Shown: in pieces, positions 1-6,878 of the stretch
Layout: each line of letters opens with the position of its first letter
Position numbering within the stretch: position 1 is the stretch's first letter
Assembly: GCA_015056245.1 (NCBI GenBank)
Contig: SVGQ01000014.1
Location: forward strand, 1 to 39,853
DNA from: Clostridiales bacterium
GTDB lineage: Bacteria > Bacillota > Clostridia > Christensenellales > Aristaeellaceae
Direction of reading: 5' to 3'
Length of the DNA: 39,853 nucleotides
Notes under the pieces: generated by a model
Databases searched by the model: none
What the model saw: only the letters and a program-made list of their open reading frames with translations
Told to the model about the DNA's origin: nothing
Translations under genes and position numbers: made by a program

Positions 1-64
1 CCAGAAAGGCAAGGGTGGCTTCGCGGCTGGCGAAGTCGCAGGCAATGATGACGTCTCTGTTCAT
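1..64 (-). CDS. pyrF: Orotidine 5'-phosphate decarboxylase, N-terminal fragment
   Basis: Only the first 21 codons are inside the window; the gene continues past the left edge. The residues MNRDVIIACDF resemble the N-terminal beta strand of OMP decarboxylase, which turns OMP into UMP in the last step of de novo pyrimidine synthesis. The ATG at 64-62 overlaps the pyrD stop as ATGA, and a TAGGAGGAG ribosome site lies just upstream inside the end of pyrD, so translation is probably coupled. The position directly after pyrK-pyrD in a pyr operon supports the call. With so few residues the assignment depends mostly on context. Confidence 0.75.
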   Translation of the reverse strand, partial: MNRDVIIACDFASREATLAFL

Positions 65-975
65 GCGTGTGCTCCTCCTATGATGTCAGTCAGGTTGGTG
101 ATATGGTATTTCGCCATGACGGCGGGGAGATCGTCGATGATTTGTTTACAGGCGCAGGGGTCGATCAGGTTGGCAGCGCCCACCTGTACAGCGGTGGCGC
201 CTGCCAGCATCATTTCGATCACATCTTCGGCGGTGGACACGCCGCCCATGCCGATGATGGGAATCTTGACAGCATCGTACACCTGATACACCATGCGCAC
301 AGCCACCGGGAAGATGGCGCTGCCGGAGAAGCCGCCCATCTTGTTGGCGATGATGGGCTTTTTCCGGTTCAGGTCGATGCGCATGCCCAAAAGGGTATTG
401 ATCAGGCTCAGGCCGTCCGCGCCTGCTTCTTCGCAGGCCTTGGCGATGGAAACGATATCCGTCACGTTGGGGCTGAGCTTGATATAGACCGGCTTCTGGC
501 ACACGGCCTTCACAGCGCGGGTTACTTCGGCGGCAGCCTCAGGGGAGGTGCCGAAGCTCATGCCGCCGCCGTGGACGTTGGGGCAGGACACGTTGACCTC
601 AATGAGGCCTACCTGTTCTTCCTTGTCCAGCTTGCGGGCGCAGTCCACGTACTCTTCCACGGAAAAGCCGCTGATGTTGGCGATGACCGGCTTGTGGAAA
701 CAGGCTTTCAGCTTGGGCAGCTCCTCGGCGATCACCTTGTCCACGCCGGGGTTCTGGAGGCCAACGGCATTGATCATGCCAGCGGAGCATTCCGCAATGC
801 GGGGTGTGGGGTTGCCGAAGCGGGGCTCCCGGGTGGTACCCTTGAAGGAGAAGGAGCCCAGCACGTTGATATCATACCATTCGGTGAACTCGTAACCGTA
901 GCCGAAGGTGCCGCTGGCGGGGATCACCGGGTTATCCATCTGCATACCGGACAGATTTACAGCGGTATTTACCAT
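61..975 (-). CDS. pyrD: Dihydroorotate dehydrogenase B, catalytic subunit
   Basis: A 304-residue FMN enzyme that oxidises dihydroorotate to orotate in the cytoplasm. The sequence begins MVNTAVNLSGMQMDNPVIPASGTFGYG, the usual start of class 1 enzymes, and holds the class 1B active-site cysteine in VNVSCPNVHGGG. Phosphate/FMN-binding segments appear as GMGGVSTAEDVIEMMLAGATAVQVG. The frame is open further upstream, but the ATG at 975 has an AGGAGGAG site six bases away and begins the conserved sequence. Its start overlaps the pyrK stop by 7 nt and its stop overlaps the pyrF ATG. The neighbouring PyrK fits the NAD-linked heterotetrameric class 1B form. Confidence 0.95.
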   Translation of the reverse strand: MVNTAVNLSGMQMDNPVIPASGTFGYGYEFTEWYDINVLGSFSFKGTTREPRFGNPTPRIAECSAGMINAVGLQNPGVDKVIAEELPKLKACFHKPVIANISGFSVEEYVDCARKLDKEEQVGLIEVNVSCPNVHGGGMSFGTSPEAAAEVTRAVKAVCQKPVYIKLSPNVTDIVSIAKACEEAGADGLSLINTLLGMRIDLNRKKPIIANKMGGFSGSAIFPVAVRMVYQVYDAVKIPIIGMGGVSTAEDVIEMMLAGATAVQVGAANLIDPCACKQIIDDLPAVMAKYHITNLTDIIGGAHA

Positions 976-1691
976 ATGATCTCCTCCTTTACCAGCACGG
1001 GGCCATCCTTGCAGATGCGCTTGTTGCCGTACTTGGTTTTGCAGCTGCAACCCATGCAGGCACCGAAGCCGCAGCCCATTCGTTCCTCAAAGGAGAACTG
1101 ACCGCTGGTTTCGGAGGCGTTGTACACGGCTTTCAGCATGGGTTCCGGGCCGCAGGTGTAGATGTGGGTATAGCCGGGCTTCATGGCGTTTGTCACAAAG
1201 CCCTTCACGCCGTAGGAACCATCCACGGTGGTGACGGTCACATCGCAGCCCAGGGCGGCAAACTCCTGCTCGTAGAAGATTTCGTCCTTGGTGTTGAAGC
1301 CCAGGATCACGGACACCTGCTTGCCCTCAGCCCGCAGCAGCTTGGCTGCAAGGTACAGGGGCGGCACGCCCACGCCGCCGCCGATGAGCAGCGGGTGGTC
1401 GCCGGAGGTGGTCAGGTCGTAGCCGTTGCCAAGGCCGGTGAGCACGTCCAGCGTGCCGCCGGTCATCTGGCTCATCTGCTCGGTGCCCTTGCCCACCACT
1501 TTGTAGATCAGGGTCAGGGTATCGCCCTCCACATCGCACACGGAGATGGGGCGGCGCAGGAACAGCCTGTCCAGCTTGATGTTTACAAACTGACCCGTGC
1601 AGATGCCCTCGGTATCGCCGGTGAGCTTCATGCGGTATACGCCTTCAGTGAGGGCGGTATTCTCAATCACTTGGAAAAATGCCTGTTTCAT
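969..1691 (-). CDS. pyrK: Dihydroorotate dehydrogenase B, electron-transfer subunit
   Basis: A 240-residue iron-sulfur flavoprotein that passes electrons from PyrD to NAD. Three parts are visible: the FAD-binding RRPISVCDVEG near residue 48, the pyridine-nucleotide segment GGGVGVPPLYLAAK in the middle, and a C-terminal [2Fe-2S] cluster with cysteines spaced as CGFGACMGCSCKTK plus a later cysteine in RICKDGP. Length is normal for the family. The ATG at 1691 follows the carB stop by 9 nt, with a short GGAG ribosome site. The 3' end overlaps pyrD, which suggests the two subunits are made in equal amounts. Confidence 0.95.
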   Translation of the reverse strand: MKQAFFQVIENTALTEGVYRMKLTGDTEGICTGQFVNIKLDRLFLRRPISVCDVEGDTLTLIYKVVGKGTEQMSQMTGGTLDVLTGLGNGYDLTTSGDHPLLIGGGVGVPPLYLAAKLLRAEGKQVSVILGFNTKDEIFYEQEFAALGCDVTVTTVDGSYGVKGFVTNAMKPGYTHIYTCGPEPMLKAVYNASETSGQFSFEERMGCGFGACMGCSCKTKYGNKRICKDGPVLVKEEIIW

Positions 1692-1700
1692 AAGCGCTCC

Positions 1701-4700
1701 TTATGCGTCGATGGTGGAGATGCACATGGTGGTCTCTTCCAGCACGTCCAGCAGCACGCGGACGGTATCCAGCGCGGTGAACACGCTGACGTTGTTCTCC
1801 GTGGCGCAGCAGCGGATCTTGTAGCCGTCGCTCATCTGATCAGCGGAGCCGATGTCGCGGGTGTTGAGCACGTAGGCCAGGTGACCCTGACGGATGGCAT
1901 CCAGAATCTCTTCGCTGCCGTCCCGGAGCTTCTTGCGCTCGTGGGTGCGGATGCCGTTCTGCTTGAGGAAGGTGGCGGTGCCGGAGGTGGCCTCAATGTT
2001 GAAGCCCAGGTTGTAGAAGCGGCGGATCAGGGGCAGGGCTTCTTCCTTGTCCTTGTCGGCGATGGTGCAGAACACGGTGCCGTAGTTCTGCAGGTGCATG
2101 CCGGAAGCCTCCAGCGCCTTGTACAGGGCACGGTTCAGCTTGTCATCGTAGCCGATGGCTTCGCCGGTGGACTTCATTTCGGGGGAGAGGTAAGCATCCA
2201 GACCGCGGATCTTGCTGAAGGAGAACACGGGCACCTTCACGTACCAGCGCTTTTTCTCTTCGGGGTACAGGTCGAAGTAGCCCTGCTCCTTCAGGCTCTT
2301 GCCAAGGATAACCTCAGTGGCGATATCGGCAAGGCTGTAGCCGGTGGCCTTGGAGAGGAACGGCACGGTACGGGAGGAACGGGGGTTGACCTCGATGATG
2401 TACACATTCTCGTTCTTATCCACGATGAACTGGATGTTGTACAGGCCCACGATGCCGATGCCCAGACCCAGCTGCTTGGCATACTGGAGAATGGTGCCCT
2501 TGACTTTGTTGGAGATGGAGAAGGCGGGGTAGACGCTGATGGAGTCGCCGGAGTGGATACCGGTGCGCTCCACCAGCTCCATGATGCCGGGCACGAACAC
2601 GTCGCGGCCGTCGCAGATGGCGTCCACCTCGACCTCTTTGCCCACGATGTAGTGGTCCACCAGAACGGGCTTGTCCTCGTCGATTTCAACGGCGGTTTTC
2701 AGGTAGTGGCGCAGCTGGCTTTCGTTGCCCACGATCTGCATGGCGCGACCGCCCAGCACGAAGCTGGGGCGCACCAGCACCGGGTAGCCCACCTTCGCGG
2801 CGGCCTTCACGCCGTCCTCAATGTTGGTGACAGCATGGCCTTCGGGCTGGGGAATGCCCAGTTCCTCGAGGATCTTCTCGAAGGAATCGCGGTTCTCGGC
2901 CCGCTCGATGGCATCGCAGTCGGTGCCGATGATCTTCACGCCGCGCTTCATCAGGGGCTCCGCCAGATTGATGGCAGTCTGACCGCCCAGGGAGGCGATG
3001 ACGCCTTCGGGCTTTTCAAACTCGATGATGTTCATCACATCTTCGGGGGTCAGGGGCTCGAAGTAGAGCTTGTCGGCGGTGGTGTAGTCGGTGGAGACAG
3101 TCTCCGGGTTGTTGTTGATGATGATGGCTTCATAGCCGGACTTTTTGATGGTGGAGACGGCATGGACGGTGGAGTAGTCGAATTCCACGCCCTGACCGAT
3201 GCGGATGGGGCCTGCACCCAGCACGATGATCTTCTTCTTGTCGCCCAGACGGCTGTTGTTTTCGCCGGTGTAGGAGGAGTAGAAGTAGGGGATGTAGGCA
3301 CCCGTATGGCAGGTGTCCACCATGCGGTAGGCGGGCATCATATTTTCCTGCTTGCGCAGGTTCCACACGTCGATCTCGCTCACATTCCACAGCTTGGCGA
3401 TGTAGGGATCGCAGAAGCCCATCTTCTTGGCGTCGGCAAGGATGCGGGCATCCAGCCGGTTGGCCTTGAGCAGGATCTCCATGTCCACGATGTTCTGGAA
3501 CGCCTCCAGGAACAGCATGGTGATCTTGGTCACTTCATGGATCTTGTCAAGGCTCACGCCAAGGCGGATCAGCTGCATGATGGCAAACAGGTTGTCGCTC
3601 TTGAAAGTCTTCAGGTAGTCCAGAAGCTCTTCTTCGGTCATGTTGTCAAACTTGGACATGTACAGGTGGTTCACGCCGATTTCCAGGCAACGGACGGATT
3701 TGAGCAGGCTCTCTTCCAGATTGGAGCCGATGCCCATTACCTCGCCGGTGGCCTTCATCTGGGTGCCCAGCTGGTTGGAGGCGCTGGTGAACTTGTCAAA
3801 GGGGAAGCGGGGCAGCTTGGCAACCACATAGTCAAGGCTGGGCTCGAAAGCGGCGTTGGTGTTGGCGATTTCGATCTCTTCCAGCGTCATGCCCACGGCG
3901 ATCTTGGCGGTGACCCGGGCGATGGGGTAGCCGCTGGCCTTGGAAGCCAGGGCGGAAGAGCGGCTCACGCGGGGGTTGACCTCGATGAGGTAGTACTCGC
4001 TGCTTTCGGGGTTGAGGGCAAACTGTACGTTGCAGCCGCCTTCGATCTTCAATTCGCGGATGATCTTGAGGGCGCTGTCGCCCAGCATCTTCAGGTCGTG
4101 GTCGTTGAGGCTCAGGATGGGAGCCACCACGGCGGAGTCGCCGGTGTGCACGCCCACGGGGTCGATGTTCTCCATGCCGCAGATGGTGATGGCATGGTCG
4201 GTGGAGTCGCGCATGACCTCGAACTCGATCTCCTTGTAGCCTTTCACGCTCTTCTCAATGAGCACCTGATGCACAGGGGACAGCTTGAAGGCGTTGTTGC
4301 CGATCTCGATGAGCTCTTCCTCGTTGTCGGCAAAGCCGCCGCCGGTACCGCCCAGCGTGAAGGCAGGACGCAGCACCACGGGATAGCCGATGCGCTCGGC
4401 AGCGGCTTTGGCTTCGTCCAGATTGTAGGTGATTTCAGAGGGGATGGTAGGCTCGCCGATGGACTGGCACAGCTCCTTGAACAGCTCGCGGTCCTCGGCG
4501 CGCTCGATGCTGGCGCTGCTGGTACCCAGCAGTTCCACGTGGCACTCACGAAGCACGCCCTTCTTTTCCAGCTGCATGGCAAGGTTCAGGCCGGTCTGAC
4601 CGCCGATGCCGGGCACGATGGCATCGGGACGCTCGTAGCGCAGGATGCGGGCCACAAATTCCAGCGTCAGGGGCTCCATGTACACCTTGTCGGCGATGGA

Positions 4701-4874
4701 GGTATCGGTCATGATGGTGGCAGGGTTGGAGTTTGCCAGCACCACTTCGTAGCCCTCTTCCTTCAGGGCCAGACAGGCCTGCGTACCGGCATAGTCGAAC
4801 TCTGCCGCCTGACCGATGACGATGGGGCCGGAACCGATGATAAGGATCTTCTTGATGTCTGTGCGCTTTGGCAT
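1701..4874 (-). CDS. carB: Carbamoyl-phosphate synthase large subunit
   Basis: A 1057-residue enzyme that makes carbamoyl phosphate from bicarbonate, two ATP and ammonia supplied by the small subunit CarA. The two homologous ATP-grasp halves are clear: the first starts KRTDIKKILIIGSGPIVIGQ, the second KKIIVLGAGPIRIGQGVEFD near residue 550. Each half carries its GGQT and RPSFVLGG/RPAFTLGG-type motifs, and a methylglyoxal-synthase-like regulatory domain ends the protein. The ATG at 4874 has a CAGGAGG site. Normal length, no lesion. CarA is not encoded next to it, although carA-carB adjacency is usual; 57 nt separate this gene from pyrC and hold no remnant of carA. Confidence 0.97.
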   Translation of the reverse strand: MPKRTDIKKILIIGSGPIVIGQAAEFDYAGTQACLALKEEGYEVVLANSNPATIMTDTSIADKVYMEPLTLEFVARILRYERPDAIVPGIGGQTGLNLAMQLEKKGVLRECHVELLGTSSASIERAEDRELFKELCQSIGEPTIPSEITYNLDEAKAAAERIGYPVVLRPAFTLGGTGGGFADNEEELIEIGNNAFKLSPVHQVLIEKSVKGYKEIEFEVMRDSTDHAITICGMENIDPVGVHTGDSAVVAPILSLNDHDLKMLGDSALKIIRELKIEGGCNVQFALNPESSEYYLIEVNPRVSRSSALASKASGYPIARVTAKIAVGMTLEEIEIANTNAAFEPSLDYVVAKLPRFPFDKFTSASNQLGTQMKATGEVMGIGSNLEESLLKSVRCLEIGVNHLYMSKFDNMTEEELLDYLKTFKSDNLFAIMQLIRLGVSLDKIHEVTKITMLFLEAFQNIVDMEILLKANRLDARILADAKKMGFCDPYIAKLWNVSEIDVWNLRKQENMMPAYRMVDTCHTGAYIPYFYSSYTGENNSRLGDKKKIIVLGAGPIRIGQGVEFDYSTVHAVSTIKKSGYEAIIINNNPETVSTDYTTADKLYFEPLTPEDVMNIIEFEKPEGVIASLGGQTAINLAEPLMKRGVKIIGTDCDAIERAENRDSFEKILEELGIPQPEGHAVTNIEDGVKAAAKVGYPVLVRPSFVLGGRAMQIVGNESQLRHYLKTAVEIDEDKPVLVDHYIVGKEVEVDAICDGRDVFVPGIMELVERTGIHSGDSISVYPAFSISNKVKGTILQYAKQLGLGIGIVGLYNIQFIVDKNENVYIIEVNPRSSRTVPFLSKATGYSLADIATEVILGKSLKEQGYFDLYPEEKKRWYVKVPVFSFSKIRGLDAYLSPEMKSTGEAIGYDDKLNRALYKALEASGMHLQNYGTVFCTIADKDKEEALPLIRRFYNLGFNIEATSGTATFLKQNGIRTHERKKLRDGSEEILDAIRQGHLAYVLNTRDIGSADQMSDGYKIRCCATENNVSVFTALDTVRVLLDVLEETTMCISTIDA

Positions 4875-4931
4875 GTGAACCGCCTCCTGTAATCTATCTG
4901 TAAGGTGAATGGGTTGGTGGGGTTGGTTGGG

Positions 4932-6122
4932 TTACGCTTTGAAAACCAGCTGACCGCCCTTGTAGGTGGCAATGCAGCGTCCAAAGAGCTGCGCGCCTTC
5001 GAAGGGGGTGGCGCGGCCCTTGCTGAGGAAGGTTTCCGGGTCAACGGTGACAGGAGTATCCAGATCCCAGAGGGTGTAGTCGCCGTCCTCCAGCGGGATG
5101 CCGAACCGTTTGCGGGGGGCAAAAACCATCAGGTCCATCAGCTTGTCCATGGTGATGAGACCGGGTTTGACAAAGTGGGTGTACATGACCGCAAAGGCGG
5201 TTTCCAGACCCACCACGCCAAAGGCGCTGCCGGAGAGGCCCTTGCCTTTTTCCTCGGCGGTGTGGGGGGCGTGGTCGGTGGCGATCATGTCGATGGTGCC
5301 GTCCAGCAGGCCTTCCACAAGGGCTTTGCGGTCATCGGCGCTGCGCAGGGGCGGGTTCATCTTGAAACGACCGTGCTCCTGCAGCATGCTGTCGTCCATC
5401 ACCAGATAGTGAGGACCGGTTTCGCAGGTTACGTCCAGCCCTTCCTGCTTGGCTTTGCGGATCAGCTCCACGCTCTCTTTGGTGGAAATGTGGCAAACGT
5501 GGTAGCTGCAGCCGGTTTCCCGCACCAGCTCCAAGTCCCGGGCAATGGGGCCCCATTCGCTTTCAGAGCAGATGCCTTTGTGACCATGAGCTTTGGCGTA
5601 TTCGCCATCGTGGATGTAGCCGCCAAAGAGGAGGCTGTTGTCCTCGCAGTGGGCGGCGATGAGCTTGTTCAGCTTCTTGGCCCGGAGCATGGCTTCTTTC
5701 ATCATCTCCCGGCTCTGCACGCCGCGACCGTCATCGGAGTAGGCGATGGCATCCTTTGCGATGGCTTCCATGTCTACCAGCTCTTCGCCTTTTTCGCCCA
5801 CGGTGATGGCCGCGTAGGGGTAGACAGCGATGGAGGCATCCCTGCGGATGGCGTCCAGCTGGATTTGCAGGTGTCCGGGGCTGTCCGACACGGGATTCAG
5901 GTTGGGCATGGTGCACACGGCGGTGTAACCGCCCGCGGCAGCGGATTGGCTGCCGGTGAGAATGGTCTCCTTCAACAAAAAACCCGGCTCTCTGAAATGC
6001 ACATGCACATCACAGAAACCGGGAAAAACAGCATATTTGGAAGAAGAAACAGCATCCCCTTCGATTTTGAGGCCACTGCGCCAAGCAGCCAACGCGGATT
6101 GGTTGTCCATGTAAGCAGTCAT
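4932..6122 (-). CDS. pyrC: Dihydroorotase
   Basis: A 396-residue zinc amidohydrolase that closes carbamoyl-aspartate to dihydroorotate. Visible motifs are the metal-binding HxH in PGFCDVHVHFREPG (about residue 45), the conserved CETGPHYL segment, and the late catalytic aspartate in ATDHAPHT. The start at 6122 is chosen because AAAGGAGA lies 8 nt upstream; the frame stays open for 38 more codons through the leader hairpins, but those residues look nothing like dihydroorotase. It is the first gene of the operon and sits behind a promoter and two U-tract hairpins, so its expression is probably controlled by premature termination. Confidence 0.96.
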   Translation of the reverse strand: MTAYMDNQSALAAWRSGLKIEGDAVSSSKYAVFPGFCDVHVHFREPGFLLKETILTGSQSAAAGGYTAVCTMPNLNPVSDSPGHLQIQLDAIRRDASIAVYPYAAITVGEKGEELVDMEAIAKDAIAYSDDGRGVQSREMMKEAMLRAKKLNKLIAAHCEDNSLLFGGYIHDGEYAKAHGHKGICSESEWGPIARDLELVRETGCSYHVCHISTKESVELIRKAKQEGLDVTCETGPHYLVMDDSMLQEHGRFKMNPPLRSADDRKALVEGLLDGTIDMIATDHAPHTAEEKGKGLSGSAFGVVGLETAFAVMYTHFVKPGLITMDKLMDLMVFAPRKRFGIPLEDGDYTLWDLDTPVTVDPETFLSKGRATPFEGAQLFGRCIATYKGGQLVFKA

Positions 6123-6145
6123 TCCAGATCTCCTTTCCGCCAATG

Positions 6146-6174
6146 AAAAAACGTCCTGCCGGGATGGCAAGACG
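6146..6174 (-). terminator. Leader terminator ahead of pyrC
   Basis: On the minus strand a 9-bp stem (CGTCTTGCC pairing with GGCAGGACG, one G-U pair) with a 5-nt loop is followed at once by six T. It lies 24 nt before the pyrC start and downstream of the operon promoter, the position of an attenuator rather than of a gene end. Confidence 0.75.
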
Positions 6175-6188
6175 GTACAGACACACAG

Positions 6189-6247
6189 AAAAAAACCGCA
6201 GCGATACCCGTGCGCTGAATCGATCTTGCCGATCACTCGGTATCGGC
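6189..6247 (-). promoter_or_regulatory. Switch-like leader RNA of the pyr operon
   Basis: Read on the minus strand, hairpin A (GCCGAT/ATCGGC, plus positions 6247-6228) is followed by hairpin B (CAGCG/CGCTG, 6217-6199) and seven T (6195-6189). CGATACC inside hairpin A (6245-6239) can instead pair with GGTATCG inside hairpin B (6208-6202), 7 bp without mismatch, which excludes both hairpins. Such competing pairings are the usual form of a transcription attenuator. I could not match the PyrR-binding loop consensus, so the effector is unknown. Confidence 0.5.
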
Positions 6248-6266
6248 TTAAAAATCGTTCTTATAG

Positions 6267-6295
6267 ATGTTATCAAAGGAAGGGTAATTTGTCAA
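6267..6295 (-). promoter_or_regulatory. Promoter of the pyrC-carB-pyrKDF operon
   Basis: On the minus strand TTGACA (6295-6290), a 17-nt spacer and TAACAT (6272-6267) fit a sigma-A promoter. The start point would be near 6260, giving a leader of about 138 nt that contains the hairpins. Confidence 0.65.
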
Positions 6296-6365
6296 TCAAA
6301 ATGTTGGCGAAAATATGCCCGGATTCGACAGCAGGGGAGGTAGATGAATGAGTGGGGTGCAGGGG

Positions 6366-6655
6366 GATCGTTCCGCAACCTCAGTCGGCGTTCTGGGCAC
6401 TAACCGTGCCCAGCCCTTGCTTCGGCCCGCGACTGCGGGTCGCTAACGCCTACGGCGTTGTGTTCCGCAACCTCAATCTTCGTGCAGGCTACTGCCGTAG
6501 CCTACACTTGTTTCGGTTGACGACTTCGGGTCGTTTTGCCCTTCGGGCAAGTGCCCACTGGGCACACACTTCCCTCCGTCGCCACTGGGCACACACTTCC
6601 CTCCGTCTCCCCTGCCGGGTGTGGGCAGAGCCCACAAAGCTGCGCCGCAGCGCAA
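6366..6655. repeat. Tandem array of short palindromes
   Basis: At least nine GC-rich inverted repeats with 2-7 nt loops follow one another in under 300 bp: CTGGGCAC/GTGCCCAG, GCGAC/GTCGC, AACGCC/GGCGTT, AGGCTAC/GTAGCCT, ACGAC/GTCGT, GCCC/GGGC, GTGCCCA/TGGGCAC, GTGGGC/GCCCAC and GCTGCG/CGCAGC. The phrase GTTCCGCAACCTCA also occurs twice (6370 and 6462). Open frames across it have palindrome-driven, low-complexity translations and no ribosome site, so I do not call a gene. It lies between the divergent pyr promoter and the GH3 promoter. Confidence 0.7.
6555..6607. repeat. Direct repeat pair, 26-bp unit
   Basis: The unit CCACTGGGCACACACTTCCC continuing with TCCGTC occurs at 6555-6580 and again without mismatch at 6582-6607, one base apart. 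It lies inside the palindrome array and looks like a recent tandem duplication. Confidence 0.85.
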
Positions 6656-6697
6656 AAGCACAAGCACAGCGAGCGCTCAAAGGGCGCAAGATGTGCG
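6611..6697 (+). repeat. 87-bp dispersed repeat, copy 1
   Basis: This segment matches 10304-10390 over the same length of 87 bp. Shared blocks, in register, are a 28-bp block at the left end (CCTGCCGGGTGTGGGCAGAG and on), TGCGCCGCAGCGC, CAAGCACAGCGAGC and GCAAGATGTGCG at the right end. It includes the GTGGGC/GCCCAC hairpin. No coding potential is credible. Confidence 0.8.
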
Positions 6698-6781
6698 GCT
6701 GAGGAGACAAGTACCGGTCATTTGATAAAGCATCTCAGCACTTTGCCTCTCATAAGCCACCAGTCTCCATATCACTCCCAT

Positions 6782-6811
6782 TTGACATCCCCCCACCCGC
6801 CCATATATAAT
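6782..6811 (+). promoter_or_regulatory. Promoter of the GH3 glucosidase gene
   Basis: Both hexamers are consensus: TTGACA (6782-6787), an 18-nt spacer and TATAAT (6806-6811). Transcription would start near 6818, about 60 nt before the ATG. Confidence 0.8.
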
Positions 6812-6878
6812 GAACCCAACCAATCAACCGCCCACAGGCGGCAATGCGTCGAACAATAAAACAAGGAGACATATACCG

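Noticed and set aside
1164-4892. A very long open frame (1242 codons) opposite pyrK and carB
   Set aside because: It mirrors carB codons, is rich in His/Ala/Gly/Val repeats from reverse-complemented GC-rich codons, and resembles no protein.
6123-6236. N-terminal extension of pyrC starting at a GTG
   Set aside because: It runs through the leader hairpins, has no ribosome site, and the ATG at 6122 has a good one.
6555-6607. CRISPR-like repeats
   Set aside because: Only two units, one base apart with no spacer, and no cas gene.
6352-6702. A 116-codon frame through the palindrome array
   Set aside because: Translation is driven by palindromes and repeats, with no ribosome site; the related phrase AGCGQSPQ in the second repeat copy reflects DNA repeat identity, not a protein family.
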